From Bacillota bacterium (lineage in GTDB: Bacteria > Bacillota_A > Clostridia > Lachnospirales > WQUN01): a stretch of DNA of 42,324 nt. Below are positions 32,466 through 40,945 of the stretch, in pieces; positions within the stretch are counted from its first letter, which is position 1; each line of letters starts with the position of its first letter. Made by a program: the position numbers and the translations under genes. The notes under the pieces are model-generated. The model saw nothing but the letters and a program-made list of their open reading frames with translations, had not been told where the DNA came from and ran no database searches. The stretch is from the NCBI GenBank assembly GCA_009786175.1, contig WQTQ01000231.1, forward strand, positions 1 through 42,324, written 5' to 3'.

Positions 32466-33451
32466 TCCAAATCCGCTTCTTGCCGCACAATTTTGTCCGG
32501 GTCTGTATCCCGCATAATCCGCAGCTTTTCCATTACAGCATCATCCATGTATGACTTAATCCCCTTCACTGCCCCACGGCGCACGAAGGGGTTTTTACTA
32601 TCTAAAAAATCAAACAGTATCCGGCGGATACCACTGCCGCGGATAACCGAAATAGCCACAACTATCGCCTCTTTTGCTTCGTCTTGCACATACTCCAATG
32701 CCTCCAATAAAGGTTCCAGCGCATTTGCTCTAAGGTTTTCTGCCAACGATAAAGCGGTTATTACCGAAAGATAATCATCTTTTCCCATTAGATACGGTTT
32801 AGCTGCTTCCATTACATAAGACGGACGCATGGCAATTAAGGATTCTAAACACTCTGCCAACACATCCGGCACTTCTTCCCCCGGGAATTTCAATTTAACC
32901 GCCAGCAGTGGGATCCCGTCCGGGCTGCCCAAAACACCTATTGCATGGGCGGCGGCTTTCCTGACCGGAGCTTTTACAAACATGCGGTTTAACGGAATGG
33001 TTGGCACAACAGGCTCTTCGTCAAAAAGCAGAAGCGCGAGTTCATACAAAGCGTCAGAGTCTATATGTGCCAGTACGACAGCTGCTGCCGCACGTAAATT
33101 AATAGCAATATCTTCCGGTGACGGGCCAAGTCTAACAATTTGTACGGTGCGTACTGCCTTGCGCAATATTTCAATGGCTTGCCTGGAACCCGTTTCACCA
33201 AAGGCCTCGACTATTGCCAAGCGAATATCGCAGCCCCGGTCGCGTTTGATGGGGTCCTCTTCCAACCATTTATACAAGTCAAGCAATGACGGCACAACAG
33301 CTGTATGGTTCAAATGGGCCATAGCCTTAACTGCCCGTGCAGCCGCCAACGCGTTGCTCTTTTTTGCGCAATTCACCAAAGTTTCCAATGCTTGCTCCGG
33401 TGGCATAGATGATACATTATTTATTGCTTCAATGGCTTTTTCATATTTCAT
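32462..33451 (-). CDS. HEAT-repeat protein
   Basis: A 329-residue, mainly helical protein made of HEAT/PBS-lyase-like repeats of about 30-40 residues. Recurrent pairs such as DIRLAIVEAFGETGSRQAIEIL, APVRKAAAHAIGVLGSPDGIPLL and NPFVRRGAVKGIKSYMDDAVME each hold a conserved Asp or Arg and small residues. No catalytic motif is seen, so it is likely a protein-binding scaffold in the cytoplasm. AGGAGTGG precedes the ATG. It is transcribed alone from a promoter at 33476-33505, divergent from an XRE regulator. Confidence 0.8.
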   Translation of the reverse strand: MKYEKAIEAINNVSSMPPEQALETLVNCAKKSNALAAARAVKAMAHLNHTAVVPSLLDLYKWLEEDPIKRDRGCDIRLAIVEAFGETGSRQAIEILRKAVRTVQIVRLGPSPEDIAINLRAAAAVVLAHIDSDALYELALLLFDEEPVVPTIPLNRMFVKAPVRKAAAHAIGVLGSPDGIPLLAVKLKFPGEEVPDVLAECLESLIAMRPSYVMEAAKPYLMGKDDYLSVITALSLAENLRANALEPLLEALEYVQDEAKEAIVVAISVIRGSGIRRILFDFLDSKNPFVRRGAVKGIKSYMDDAVMEKLRIMRDTDPDKIVRQEADLD

Positions 33452-33475
33452 TCAATCCACTCCTGTTCGTGAGTA

Positions 33476-33505
33476 AGTATAGCCTCTAAAGTCACCCTTG
33501 AGCAA
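33476..33505 (-). promoter_or_regulatory. Promoter of the HEAT-repeat gene
   Basis: On the minus strand TTGCTC (plus 33500-33505) and TATACT (33476-33481) are 18 bases apart. For the divergent XRE gene only a weak pair is seen: TTTACC and TATCCT, 17 bases apart, in the stretch 33515-33545. Confidence 0.45.
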
Positions 33506-33584
33506 GAATAACTTTATTTACCCCGCAGTGTTTTTATTGTATCCTGTTTGCAACCTAGGGAAAACGAAAATTCAGGAGGTAATT

Positions 33585-34388
33585 ATGAACCTACAACAAG
33601 TTGGCAGAAAAATTTCTCAATTGCGCAAAGAACGCGACATGACACAAAACGAGCTGGCAGACAAGGCCGGTGTCAGTTACCAAGCCGTATCCAGTTGGGA
33701 ACGTGGCCTTACAATGCCCGACATTTCCAAACTGCCGGGCATATCCCAAGTGCTGGGGGTGTCCATTGACGATTTACTTGATAACGACAAAGAAGTGGAA
33801 CTAATCAAGGATGTTTTGAACAAAAATACTGCCGTGTATGCGGAAGAAAAAGAGCTGCACATGGACGAAGTGGTGGAAGTGGCACCGGCCCTTAAACCCA
33901 GTCAGGTAGACGAACTTGTAACCCATGTAGAGCCGGAAAGCATTAACCTGCACGAACTGCGGAATTTGGCACCCTTTGTAAGCAAGGAAGTACTGCAAGA
34001 ACTGGCACAAAAAGTGGAATTTACAGGCAACATCCAAGAATTGCGGCACATCGCCCCGTTTTTGGACACAGAGTATCTGGACCGCCTTGCCCTAAAAATA
34101 GAACAGGTAGACGGTATTGGCGCGCTGCGACACATTGCCCCATTTCTAAGCAGAGAAGTTTTGCAGCAACTAGCCCGTAAAGCCGAATTTTCCGGCGACA
34201 TATCGGAGCTTAGAAACCTTGCGCCTTTTTTGGACACGGAATACTTGGACGAACTGGCCCTTAGAATAGAACAGGTGGACGGCATACGCGCGTTACGGCA
34301 CATAGCACCGTTTCTTAGCCAACATGTGCTGGACCAGCTTGCGTTGAAGGCAGTTTATTCTTCACAAAAGCCCAATGCGGCCAATTAA
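33585..34388 (+). CDS. XRE regulator with tandem 28-residue repeats
   Basis: A 267-residue protein. Residues about 5-65 are a Cro/CI-type helix-turn-helix (ISQLRKERDMTQNELADKAG, then VSYQAVSSWERGLTMPD). After an acidic linker come five repeats of exactly 28 residues starting at residues 125, 153, 181, 209 and 237. Each opens with LR-N/H-L/I-APF, followed by a second helix ending in LA-K/R. A sixth, degenerate unit may precede them (about 96-124). The units alternate in two types (A: E-VL-QLA..E-F-G-I; B: DTEYLD-LAL-IEQVDGI), so a two-unit block was probably duplicated. I chose ATG 33585, preceded by AGGAGGT. The repeat domain likely senses a partner or forms multimers. Confidence 0.85.
   Translation: MNLQQVGRKISQLRKERDMTQNELADKAGVSYQAVSSWERGLTMPDISKLPGISQVLGVSIDDLLDNDKEVELIKDVLNKNTAVYAEEKELHMDEVVEVAPALKPSQVDELVTHVEPESINLHELRNLAPFVSKEVLQELAQKVEFTGNIQELRHIAPFLDTEYLDRLALKIEQVDGIGALRHIAPFLSREVLQQLARKAEFSGDISELRNLAPFLDTEYLDELALRIEQVDGIRALRHIAPFLSQHVLDQLALKAVYSSQKPNAAN
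33957..34358 (+). repeat. Five in-frame 84-bp coding repeats
   Basis: The repeats encode the 28-residue units in the XRE protein (residues 125-258). The spacing is exact, with no frame change. Unit types alternate A-B-A-B-A; B units at residues 153 and 209 share DTEYLD and IEQVDGI almost unchanged. Confidence 0.85.
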
Positions 34389-34404
34389 AGCGCGTTAAAG
34401 CCCC

Positions 34405-34491
34405 AAAACGGTATTTTCCTTTAGTTCCGAATCGCTAATCGCCGAAAATCACGGCGATGATCGATAGTCGCTTCAGGAAAAATACCGTTTT
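34405..34491 (+). repeat. Conserved 3' hairpin element, copy C
   Basis: AAAACGGTATTTTCCT (34405-34420) pairs with 34475-34491 (one extra A). Conserved TCCGAATCG and CGATAGTCGC lie inside, around an inner arm ATCGCCG/CGGCGAT. Seven T in a row end the element (to 34494), so this copy should end transcription of the XRE gene, whose stop is 16 bases upstream. Confidence 0.85.
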
Positions 34492-34531
34492 TTTACATAC
34501 GATAATTTTGTATTTCGTTTGCTGAATAATA

Positions 34532-34545
34532 CACGCATATGCGTG
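34532..34545. terminator. Short palindrome between convergent transcripts
   Basis: CACGCATATGCGTG is a perfect 14-base palindrome followed by AGTTTTGTT on the plus strand. It lies 51 bases beyond the end of the HIT-like gene on the minus strand. It could be a weak terminator or a protein-binding site. Confidence 0.35.
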
Positions 34546-34596
34546 AGTTTTGTTGTAACTAATTTATCGGTGTATAAATGTCAGAGTAATTTTCCA

Positions 34597-35112
34597 TTAG
34601 GTGAAATACATTTCCGGCTGGCCGCCATTTTCAATTTGAAACACAATGGAGAAGGATTCTTCGTTTATGCCATGTTGCCGCAGCAGATCACGCAGAATAA
34701 AGTTAGCAGATTCACCATCCCGGAAAACAGTTGGGCTTACTTTGTTGCTAAGCCCTTTCCGCGCAACTAAGTTGTCTGTAAATAAGTGAAAATGGGCCTG
34801 CATAACGTCTTGCCGTTTGCCACCATTGATAACCAATACAAAATCCCTGTTGTCGCCGTGCCGGATTGTAATCGCCATTTGGATGATTTCAAAAAAATCT
34901 TGGTGGGAAAGGCTAAAAACCGTATATGCAATTTTCCGCGGGATTATTAGCACATGATCCGGGTAGCTGGCGGCGGGGTGCTTAAAAGCTACAGCATATT
35001 TGTTTCGCGTAATTTTGTGTACAGGCACAAGGAATGAGAGGTACGCAAATACAAAACCAACGAATGTCCCCATGATTTTTAGCCGCGCTATGCGGAAGAG
35101 AAGTTTGCCCAT
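34597..35112 (-). CDS. HIT-like protein with N-terminal membrane helix
   Basis: A 171-residue protein with an N-terminal hydrophobic helix (about 12-30) and then a HIT (histidine triad) type fold. Seen are HPAASYPDHVLIIPRKI (about 45-61), the helix DFFEIIQMAI and the strand FVLVINGGKRQDVMQAHFHLF. The triad reads Gln105-x-His107-x-His109 where HIT enzymes have three histidines, but the middle, usually catalytic, His is kept. HIT proteins hydrolyse or transfer nucleotides. The membrane helix would be unusual for the family. It follows the lipoprotein gene by 19 bases and is probably its operon partner. Confidence 0.65.
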   Translation of the reverse strand: MGKLLFRIARLKIMGTFVGFVFAYLSFLVPVHKITRNKYAVAFKHPAASYPDHVLIIPRKIAYTVFSLSHQDFFEIIQMAITIRHGDNRDFVLVINGGKRQDVMQAHFHLFTDNLVARKGLSNKVSPTVFRDGESANFILRDLLRQHGINEESFSIVFQIENGGQPEMYFT

Positions 35113-35131
35113 GTTGTACCTCCATCATTAA

Positions 35132-36286
35132 TTAATCTACCAAAAACTCCTGCGTGACATTTCTCCCCTCCCATATAGCCCCGCTAGAACGATGATACTC
35201 AACTACGGTGCTGCCATCATACATTGTATATTTAATTATAAATACTTGGCCTAATTCCACCGGCATAGGAAATTCAGAAAAGGGCAATACATTGTCTACT
35301 ACAGGATGATTCTTAAAGTCATCATACGCATCCTCTAGCCGCCAAACTTCACGCTTTACAAATCTATCACTCCACCTGCTAAAATCCTCCTCGCCAAAAA
35401 ATGCGGCCCGATACTCCACTCCACCTACAACAATCACGTCCGGCGTGCCTTCCATAATCAAAATTGTAGTACGAACATTATCGCCATACCTATTTTTTAG
35501 TTGCTGCGCCATTGTTAATCCACCACCATCCGGGCAATAACCAAGTGCAACATGCAGTGCGCCGTAGAAAGCACTCATAACGCTTTCACCCTGCAGCCTG
35601 TCAAATTCGCGGATAAAATTCTCCACCATCATATCCGGCCGCGAAGTTCGATAGACATAATACAGTTTACCCTGCTCGATATTCTTAAAAGCTAAACGGT
35701 ATTTTTCGCTGCCTTCAAGCCCATTATCACGCAAATGATAAAGAAACCGGTAACCGGTTGTTTGATACTTATGCCCAATATCCGTACCATGGAATATCGT
35801 TTCGGGTAACTCGTTTTTTACCCTTTGCAAAAACTCTCTGTTAATTGGCGCATAAAATAGAGTGCCTCTCAAATCAACAAATAGAGCGTCTAAAATATCA
35901 TCATTATCCTCTGTCATCCAAATATTCAAAAACTCTGCCGTAAAAAATGGCAACTCTACAAACAAATGGCGCATATTGTGGTGAGTATAATAATACATCC
36001 ATCGCTCAAACTGTTTATTTACATGGTCCACATTTCCGTGCCATTCTCCGTACAAATGAATTAACCCGGTGGAAGGCAGAAATACCGGTTCGAGTACGTA
36101 TGTCAATTCCTCCGGTATTTCTGTGGGAATATCAATGCAAATATATTCATCTGTAACTTCTTCAACTAAAGTAACAGCATCTTCCGGTGCATCCGGTAGT
36201 TCATTATTTTCCTGCGAACCACTACAGCCCGCAAAAACCATCGCAATTACAATCGTCAAAAAAATTACTGTCGTTTTTCGTTTCAT
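35132..36286 (-). CDS. Lipoprotein with TIKI/EreA-ChaN-like domain
   Basis: A 384-residue predicted lipoprotein: a basic start, a hydrophobic helix and FAGC with Cys21 as the lipid site. After an acidic linker, the main domain has LIHLYGEWHGN (about 75-85), LFVELPFFTAEFLN (about 108-121), IFHGTDIGH (about 164-172) and SAFYGALHVAL (about 238-248). Spaced GE-x-H, Glu, His and GxxH motifs of this sort mark the TIKI/TraB/ChaN/EreA superfamily, which includes metalloproteases, haem-binding proteins and erythromycin esterases. The family call is tentative. Only a weak GAGAG ribosome binding site is seen. A HIT-like gene follows in the same direction. Confidence 0.5.
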   Translation of the reverse strand: MKRKTTVIFLTIVIAMVFAGCSGSQENNELPDAPEDAVTLVEEVTDEYICIDIPTEIPEELTYVLEPVFLPSTGLIHLYGEWHGNVDHVNKQFERWMYYYTHHNMRHLFVELPFFTAEFLNIWMTEDNDDILDALFVDLRGTLFYAPINREFLQRVKNELPETIFHGTDIGHKYQTTGYRFLYHLRDNGLEGSEKYRLAFKNIEQGKLYYVYRTSRPDMMVENFIREFDRLQGESVMSAFYGALHVALGYCPDGGGLTMAQQLKNRYGDNVRTTILIMEGTPDVIVVGGVEYRAAFFGEEDFSRWSDRFVKREVWRLEDAYDDFKNHPVVDNVLPFSEFPMPVELGQVFIIKYTMYDGSTVVEYHRSSGAIWEGRNVTQEFLVD

Positions 36287-36336
36287 ACTATTTTCTCGCT
36301 CTCTTTATGTATTTTTTAGACTACCACTTGCTGTAA

Positions 36337-36404
36337 GGAAACGGTATTTGTCCTGTAGCGACTATTGCGAAGCAATTCGGAGCTACAGGGCAAATATCGT
36401 TTTC
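36337..36404 (-). repeat. Conserved 3' hairpin element, copy D
   Basis: Read on the minus strand, GAAAACGATATTTGCCC and the following TGTAGC pair with GCTACAGGACAAATACCGTTTC. The inner motif is TCCGAATTG ... CAATAGTCGC, where other copies have AATCG ... CGAT; both sides of the stem changed together. It lies 33 bases after the hydA stop, in the direction of hydA. Confidence 0.8.
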
Positions 36405-36437
36405 GGGCGGCCTATCCGGGCGGCCACAAGTAACTTC

Positions 36438-38171
36438 TTACATTTTACCACGTTTTACATAACTTGTATGCAGCAATTCATGAGCTTTATGGCTGCCGGG
36501 CTTATCCAGGTACTCTGCGTACAATGTTTTTATTTCGCTGTTGTCGTGGGAGCAGCGTACGGCTTTGTCCTTATCTTCGCCGTTTAGGCCCGCGATACGG
36601 GCAGAAATTACGGAACGGTCGTCGCCGTAGTATGGCTGGCCGCCGCCTGCTACACAGCCGCCCGGGCATGCCATAATTTCTATAGCGTGGTAATCGCTTT
36701 TTCCGTCACGGATATTTTCCAGTAAGATACGGGCATTACCCAAGCCGTGGGCGATACCTATTTTAAGTTCCAGGCCGTCAATGGGGATTACGGCTTCGCG
36801 GATACCCGCTTCGCCCCGCAGTTGGTGGAATTCTACATTTTTTGGGTTTTTGCCTGTAAGCCGGAACACGGCGGTACGAACAGCCGCTTCTATTACGCCG
36901 CCTGTCCTGCCAAAGATAACGGCTGCGCCTGTAGACTCGCCCATTACCTTGTCAAAATCTTCGTCGGGCAGGTTGTTAAAGTCTATGCAGGCTTCCCGCA
37001 GCATACCCGCCATTTCGCGGGTTGTAATTACATAGTCAACGTCTGCGTAGCCGTCGCTTGCAAGTTCTTCACGGGCGGCTTCGTATTTTTTGGCCACACA
37101 TGGCATTACGGAAACAACAACCATTTTGGCAGAGTCTACGCCAAGTTTATCTGCAAGGTAAGTTTTTGCAACTGCGCCAAACATCTGGTGAGGGGATTTA
37201 CAGCTGGACGGGATGTCCAACAGTTCGGGGAATTGATGCTCGATAAACTTAACCCAGGCAGGGCAGCAGCTTGTAAGCATTGGAAGGGTGCCGCCATTTT
37301 TGATGCGGCTGATAAGCTCGGCTGCTTCTTCCATAATTGTAAGGTCTGCGGCAAAGTCTGTGTCATATACGCGGTCAAAACCCATGCGGCGCAGTGCCGC
37401 AACCATTTTTCCAGTAACTCTTGTACCAACGGGGAGGCCAAACTCTTCACCAAGGGCTACGCGCACCGCAGGGGCAGTTTGAACCACTACGAATTTTTCC
37501 GGGTCGTTTATTGCTGCCCACACTTCACCAATGTCACTTACTTGTGTAAGGGCGGCTGTTGGGCAAACGGAGATACACTGCCCGCAGAATGTGCAGCATG
37601 TGTCAAGCATAGGGTAATCGAAAGCTGTACTGACAATTGCTTCAAGAGAGCGGTGGGTACCGGAATACACGCCTACGGTTTGTACTTGGTTGCACATTGT
37701 TTCGCAGCGGCGGCACATTACGCATTTTTCCGGGTTGCGGATAATTGACCGGCTGGAAGTGTCTTTTGCGTATTCAGTCATTTTGCCCGCGTATTTATCT
37801 TCGCGAATGTTAAGGTCTGCTGCCAGGTTTTGAAGTTCGCATTTGCGGTTACGCTCGCAGGATAAACAATCCTTGGGGTGGTTGGAAAGGTACAGTTCTA
37901 CAACTGTGCGGCGGGCCAAAATTGCCCGCGGCGAGTTGGTAATTACAGACATGCCTTCCCACACTTGTGTTACGCAGGCCGGTACAAGGTTTGCGCGGCC
38001 TTCTATTTCTACCATGCACACGCGGCAGCTGCCGACGCAGTTGATCATTACGTCGCCAATTTTCATGTAGCATAAAGTTGGAATTTTTATACCGTTGGCA
38101 CCTGCAATGTCCAAAATTGTTGTGCCAGGCCGGGCCAGAAGCTGTGCGCCGTTTAATTTTATATTTATCAT
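36438..38171 (-). CDS. hydA: [FeFe]-hydrogenase catalytic subunit HydA
   Basis: A 577-residue catalytic subunit of an NADH/ferredoxin-dependent hydrogenase. Domains in order: a [2Fe-2S] ferredoxin fold (Cys34, 49, 52, 66 among the ligands); a His-Cys3 cluster (His98, Cys102, Cys105, Cys111); two [4Fe-4S] clusters (CVMCRRCETMC at 150-160 and CTFCGQCISVC at 193-203); and the H-cluster domain. All three H-cluster motifs are intact: TSCCPAW (300-306), MPCVAKKYEA and ACPGGCVAGGGQP. It makes or takes up H2. I chose ATG 38171, 11 bases after the hydB stop, with AGGGG upstream. Maturation genes hydEFG are not in the window. Confidence 0.96.
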   Translation of the reverse strand: MINIKLNGAQLLARPGTTILDIAGANGIKIPTLCYMKIGDVMINCVGSCRVCMVEIEGRANLVPACVTQVWEGMSVITNSPRAILARRTVVELYLSNHPKDCLSCERNRKCELQNLAADLNIREDKYAGKMTEYAKDTSSRSIIRNPEKCVMCRRCETMCNQVQTVGVYSGTHRSLEAIVSTAFDYPMLDTCCTFCGQCISVCPTAALTQVSDIGEVWAAINDPEKFVVVQTAPAVRVALGEEFGLPVGTRVTGKMVAALRRMGFDRVYDTDFAADLTIMEEAAELISRIKNGGTLPMLTSCCPAWVKFIEHQFPELLDIPSSCKSPHQMFGAVAKTYLADKLGVDSAKMVVVSVMPCVAKKYEAAREELASDGYADVDYVITTREMAGMLREACIDFNNLPDEDFDKVMGESTGAAVIFGRTGGVIEAAVRTAVFRLTGKNPKNVEFHQLRGEAGIREAVIPIDGLELKIGIAHGLGNARILLENIRDGKSDYHAIEIMACPGGCVAGGGQPYYGDDRSVISARIAGLNGEDKDKAVRCSHDNSEIKTLYAEYLDKPGSHKAHELLHTSYVKRGKM

Positions 38172-38182
38172 TGCATATGCCC

Positions 38183-40357
38183 CTATTCTACAATTATGGC
38201 TTTTGGCTTGCATCTTTCGATGCACGCGCCGCACTTGATACATTTTTCTTTATCGATTACATGAGGCTTTTTAAGTTCCCCCGCGATACAACCCACTGGG
38301 CAAACACGCTTACACAAAGTACAGCCGATACATTTTTCCGCAACAGTGTAATAACTGACCAAATCTTTACACGCACCCGCCGGGCATTTTTTATCAATAA
38401 CATGGGCTTTATACTCGTCCAAGAAGCGGTCGATTGTAGAAATTACGGGGTTTGGCGCACTCATGCCAAGGCCGCATAAGGAAGAGTGTTTAATTGTTTG
38501 GCTAAGGTCGCGAAGTTCTTGGATATCGATTTCTTTACCGTTGCCTTTGCTTATGCGGTCCAGGATTTCGTACAAGCGGGTGTTGCCGATACGGCATGGC
38601 GTACATCTGCCGCAGCTTTCTTCTACTGTAAAGTCCAGATAAAATTTCGCGATGTCCACCATACAGTCATCTTCGTCAACTACAATCATACCGCCGGAAC
38701 CCATCATACTGCCTGCTTTTGCAAGATTTTCGAATGTGATTTCCATGTCCAGGTCTTCGTAGGAAATACAACCGCCGGAAGGGCCGCCTGTTTGAAGTGC
38801 TTTAAATTGCTTACCGCCCCTTATACCGCCGCCAATTTTATATACGATTTCCCGCATTGTTGTGCCCATCGGAACTTCCACCAGACCAACATTGTTAACC
38901 TTGCCTGCAAGGGCAAATACTTTTGTACCGCTGTTACCCGGCACGCCAATGGATTTAAACCATTCTGCACCGCGCAGGATAATTTGCGGAATATTAATAA
39001 GGGTTTCTACATTGTTGATAATTGTAGGGGCATTCCAAAGGCCTTTAACCGCCGGGAACGGGGGCTTAATGCGCGGTTCGCCACGCTGGCCTTCTACAGA
39101 GTTAAGAAGGGCCGTTTCCTCGCCGCAAACAAACGCGCCCGCGCCAAGATTAATGCTTATATCAAATGTAAAATCCGTACCAAAAATATTTTTGCCCAAC
39201 AAACCATATTCGCGGGCGTCTTTAATGGCTTCACGTAAGCGGTTTACGGCCAGTGGATACTCTGCGCGGATATAGACAACACCTTCGTCGGAACCTATTG
39301 CATAGGCGCAAAGTGCCATAGCCTCTATTACACCGTGGGGGTCGCCTTCCAAAATGGATCTGTCCATAAACGCACCGGGGTCGCCTTCATCGGCGTTACA
39401 CACTACATATTTTTTATCGCTTTGCATCTCGGCAGCAAATTCCCACTTAGCACCTGTTGGGAAGCCTGCGCCGCCGCGGCCGCGCAAACCGGACGCTTTT
39501 ATAATTTCCGTAACTTCTTTCGGCTCCATTGTAAGAAGGGCGCGCGCCAAAGCTTCGTAGCCTTCTACGCCAATGTAGTCGTCAATCCTTTCCGGGTCTA
39601 CCATTCCGCAGTGCTTAAGAGCAACTCTGACTTGACTTTTGTAAAACGGCATGTCACGGTGATGATGGTATCTTTCGCCTGTTTCCGGGTCTTTAAACAG
39701 CAAACGCTTGATGTGTTTGCCTTTTAACAGATGTTCGGTCACAAGTTCGTCCATATCTTTCCCTTCTACGCGAACGTAAAATGTGTTGTCAGGGTACATT
39801 TTTACAATCGGGCCTTGCTCGCAGAAGCCAAAGCAGCCTACTTTGGAAATTGTAACTTCATCGTTTAGACCGTGTTTTGCCAAGCTGTCTGTTAGCGCGG
39901 TTTCTACGCCCAAACAGCCGGAAGAAATACAGCCCGTACCGCCGCAAATAAGAATTTGCAAGCGTGTAGGGTTCATTGTCATGTGCGATGTTTGAGCATG
40001 GCAGCCTGTCAAATCTGCAGCAACAATTTCTTTTGCTTTTGTACAGTCTACGCCCTTATATTTAATTGGCTCTTGGCCAGGTTTTATTATTTCTACAGTG
40101 GTTCCGACCTCGCAATTATCATTGCAATCTACAGCCACAACAGAAACTTTATCCAATTTTGCCGCGTTTACTTCATCAAAAAATGTTTTTAAAACATCAC
40201 GTGCGCCGGATTTAAGGCCGCACTCACCAATACCAACGTTAACCTCTGTACGGTCATCGAATGATTCATCTGCAAGAAGACGCATTAGAACGTTACCCCT
40301 GTACAGTGCCTGAAATGCTTTTAAATCTTCATGTGACCTTATACATTTGTGACTCAT
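38183..40357 (-). CDS. hydB: Bifurcating hydrogenase subunit HydB with an extra N-terminal ferredoxin domain
   Basis: A 724-residue NuoF-like subunit that binds NAD(H) and FMN. The core has the FMN/NAD motifs GLRGRGGAGFPTGAKWEF, CNADEGDPGAFMDRSILEGD and GAGAFVCGEETALLNSVEG, then the [4Fe-4S] ligands ESCGRCTPCRIG and a C-terminal pair of [4Fe-4S] ferredoxin motifs (CIGCTLCKRVC, CIKCGACIERC). Upstream is the usual thioredoxin-like [2Fe-2S] domain (CGGTGCISSGC and CFGFC, about 137-205). A further domain sits at residues 1-120 with GIGECGLKSGARDV and DCNDNC. It resembles small stand-alone [2Fe-2S] proteins found in some clostridial hydrogenase operons and makes this HydB about 100 residues longer than usual. 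Start overlaps the hydC stop by 4 bases. Confidence 0.95.
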   Translation of the reverse strand: MSHKCIRSHEDLKAFQALYRGNVLMRLLADESFDDRTEVNVGIGECGLKSGARDVLKTFFDEVNAAKLDKVSVVAVDCNDNCEVGTTVEIIKPGQEPIKYKGVDCTKAKEIVAADLTGCHAQTSHMTMNPTRLQILICGGTGCISSGCLGVETALTDSLAKHGLNDEVTISKVGCFGFCEQGPIVKMYPDNTFYVRVEGKDMDELVTEHLLKGKHIKRLLFKDPETGERYHHHRDMPFYKSQVRVALKHCGMVDPERIDDYIGVEGYEALARALLTMEPKEVTEIIKASGLRGRGGAGFPTGAKWEFAAEMQSDKKYVVCNADEGDPGAFMDRSILEGDPHGVIEAMALCAYAIGSDEGVVYIRAEYPLAVNRLREAIKDAREYGLLGKNIFGTDFTFDISINLGAGAFVCGEETALLNSVEGQRGEPRIKPPFPAVKGLWNAPTIINNVETLINIPQIILRGAEWFKSIGVPGNSGTKVFALAGKVNNVGLVEVPMGTTMREIVYKIGGGIRGGKQFKALQTGGPSGGCISYEDLDMEITFENLAKAGSMMGSGGMIVVDEDDCMVDIAKFYLDFTVEESCGRCTPCRIGNTRLYEILDRISKGNGKEIDIQELRDLSQTIKHSSLCGLGMSAPNPVISTIDRFLDEYKAHVIDKKCPAGACKDLVSYYTVAEKCIGCTLCKRVCPVGCIAGELKKPHVIDKEKCIKCGACIERCKPKAIIVE

Positions 40358-40848
40358 GGCAGCCCCTCCTTCGTGTCGTATTCATCAATAATGCTTTGCA
40401 CATCTTTTTCCCCGACGCGGCCATATACCTTGCCGTTTACAAGAACAACAGGTGCTAAGCCGCACGCGCCGACACAGCGCAGGCCATCCAACGACCACAC
40501 GCCGTCTTCGCCGGTTGTACCGCTTTGAATATTCAAGTCTCTTGCAAATTTGTCTAAAACTTTGCCTGCGCCGCGTACGAAACAAGCTGTCCCCATGCAT
40601 ACGGCAATTTTGTACTTGCCTTTTTTTGTCATGGTGAAGAATGAATAAAACGTTACCGCCCCATATACCTTACTTGCCGGGATATCCAGCCTTTGGGCAA
40701 TATAGGTTTGCACTTCGGTTGGCAAGTATTCGAAAATATCTTGCGCGTAGTGCAAAACAGAGATTAGTGCGCCCTGCTTAGTGGGCAAGCTGTCGATAAA
40801 CTCATCCAACTTGGCGTACAGTGCAGGGTCAAAATTCGATTGCGCCAT
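40354..40848 (-). CDS. hydC: Bifurcating hydrogenase subunit HydC (NuoE-like)
   Basis: A 164-residue thioredoxin-like [2Fe-2S] protein, homologous to NuoE of complex I. Ligands are seen as CMGTAC (about 84-89) and CVGAC (about 125-129); the N-terminal helical part has ISVLHYAQDIFEYLP and VYGAVTFYSFF. It carries electrons within HydABC, which couples NADH and reduced ferredoxin oxidation to H2 formation (established for Thermotoga and clostridial enzymes). AAAGGA precedes the ATG. It is the first gene of the hydCBA operon; no clear promoter could be read upstream. Confidence 0.95.
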   Translation of the reverse strand: MAQSNFDPALYAKLDEFIDSLPTKQGALISVLHYAQDIFEYLPTEVQTYIAQRLDIPASKVYGAVTFYSFFTMTKKGKYKIAVCMGTACFVRGAGKVLDKFARDLNIQSGTTGEDGVWSLDGLRCVGACGLAPVVLVNGKVYGRVGEKDVQSIIDEYDTKEGLP

Positions 40849-40945
40849 TGTAAAACAAATCCTTTCTTGTTAACAACACTGTACTTTATTATGCGCAATT
40901 ATCATGAAAATCTTGTACGGGCTGGTTTTCTTGGTGATTTTTTTA

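Noticed and set aside
36747..37748. 333-codon open frame on the plus strand
   Set aside because: It is antisense to hydA, whose motifs are all intact; the frame is Cys/Tyr/Phe-rich without family features and is a shadow of the coding strand.
38486..39238. 250-codon open frame on the plus strand
   Set aside because: Antisense to hydB; no ribosome binding site or recognisable motif.
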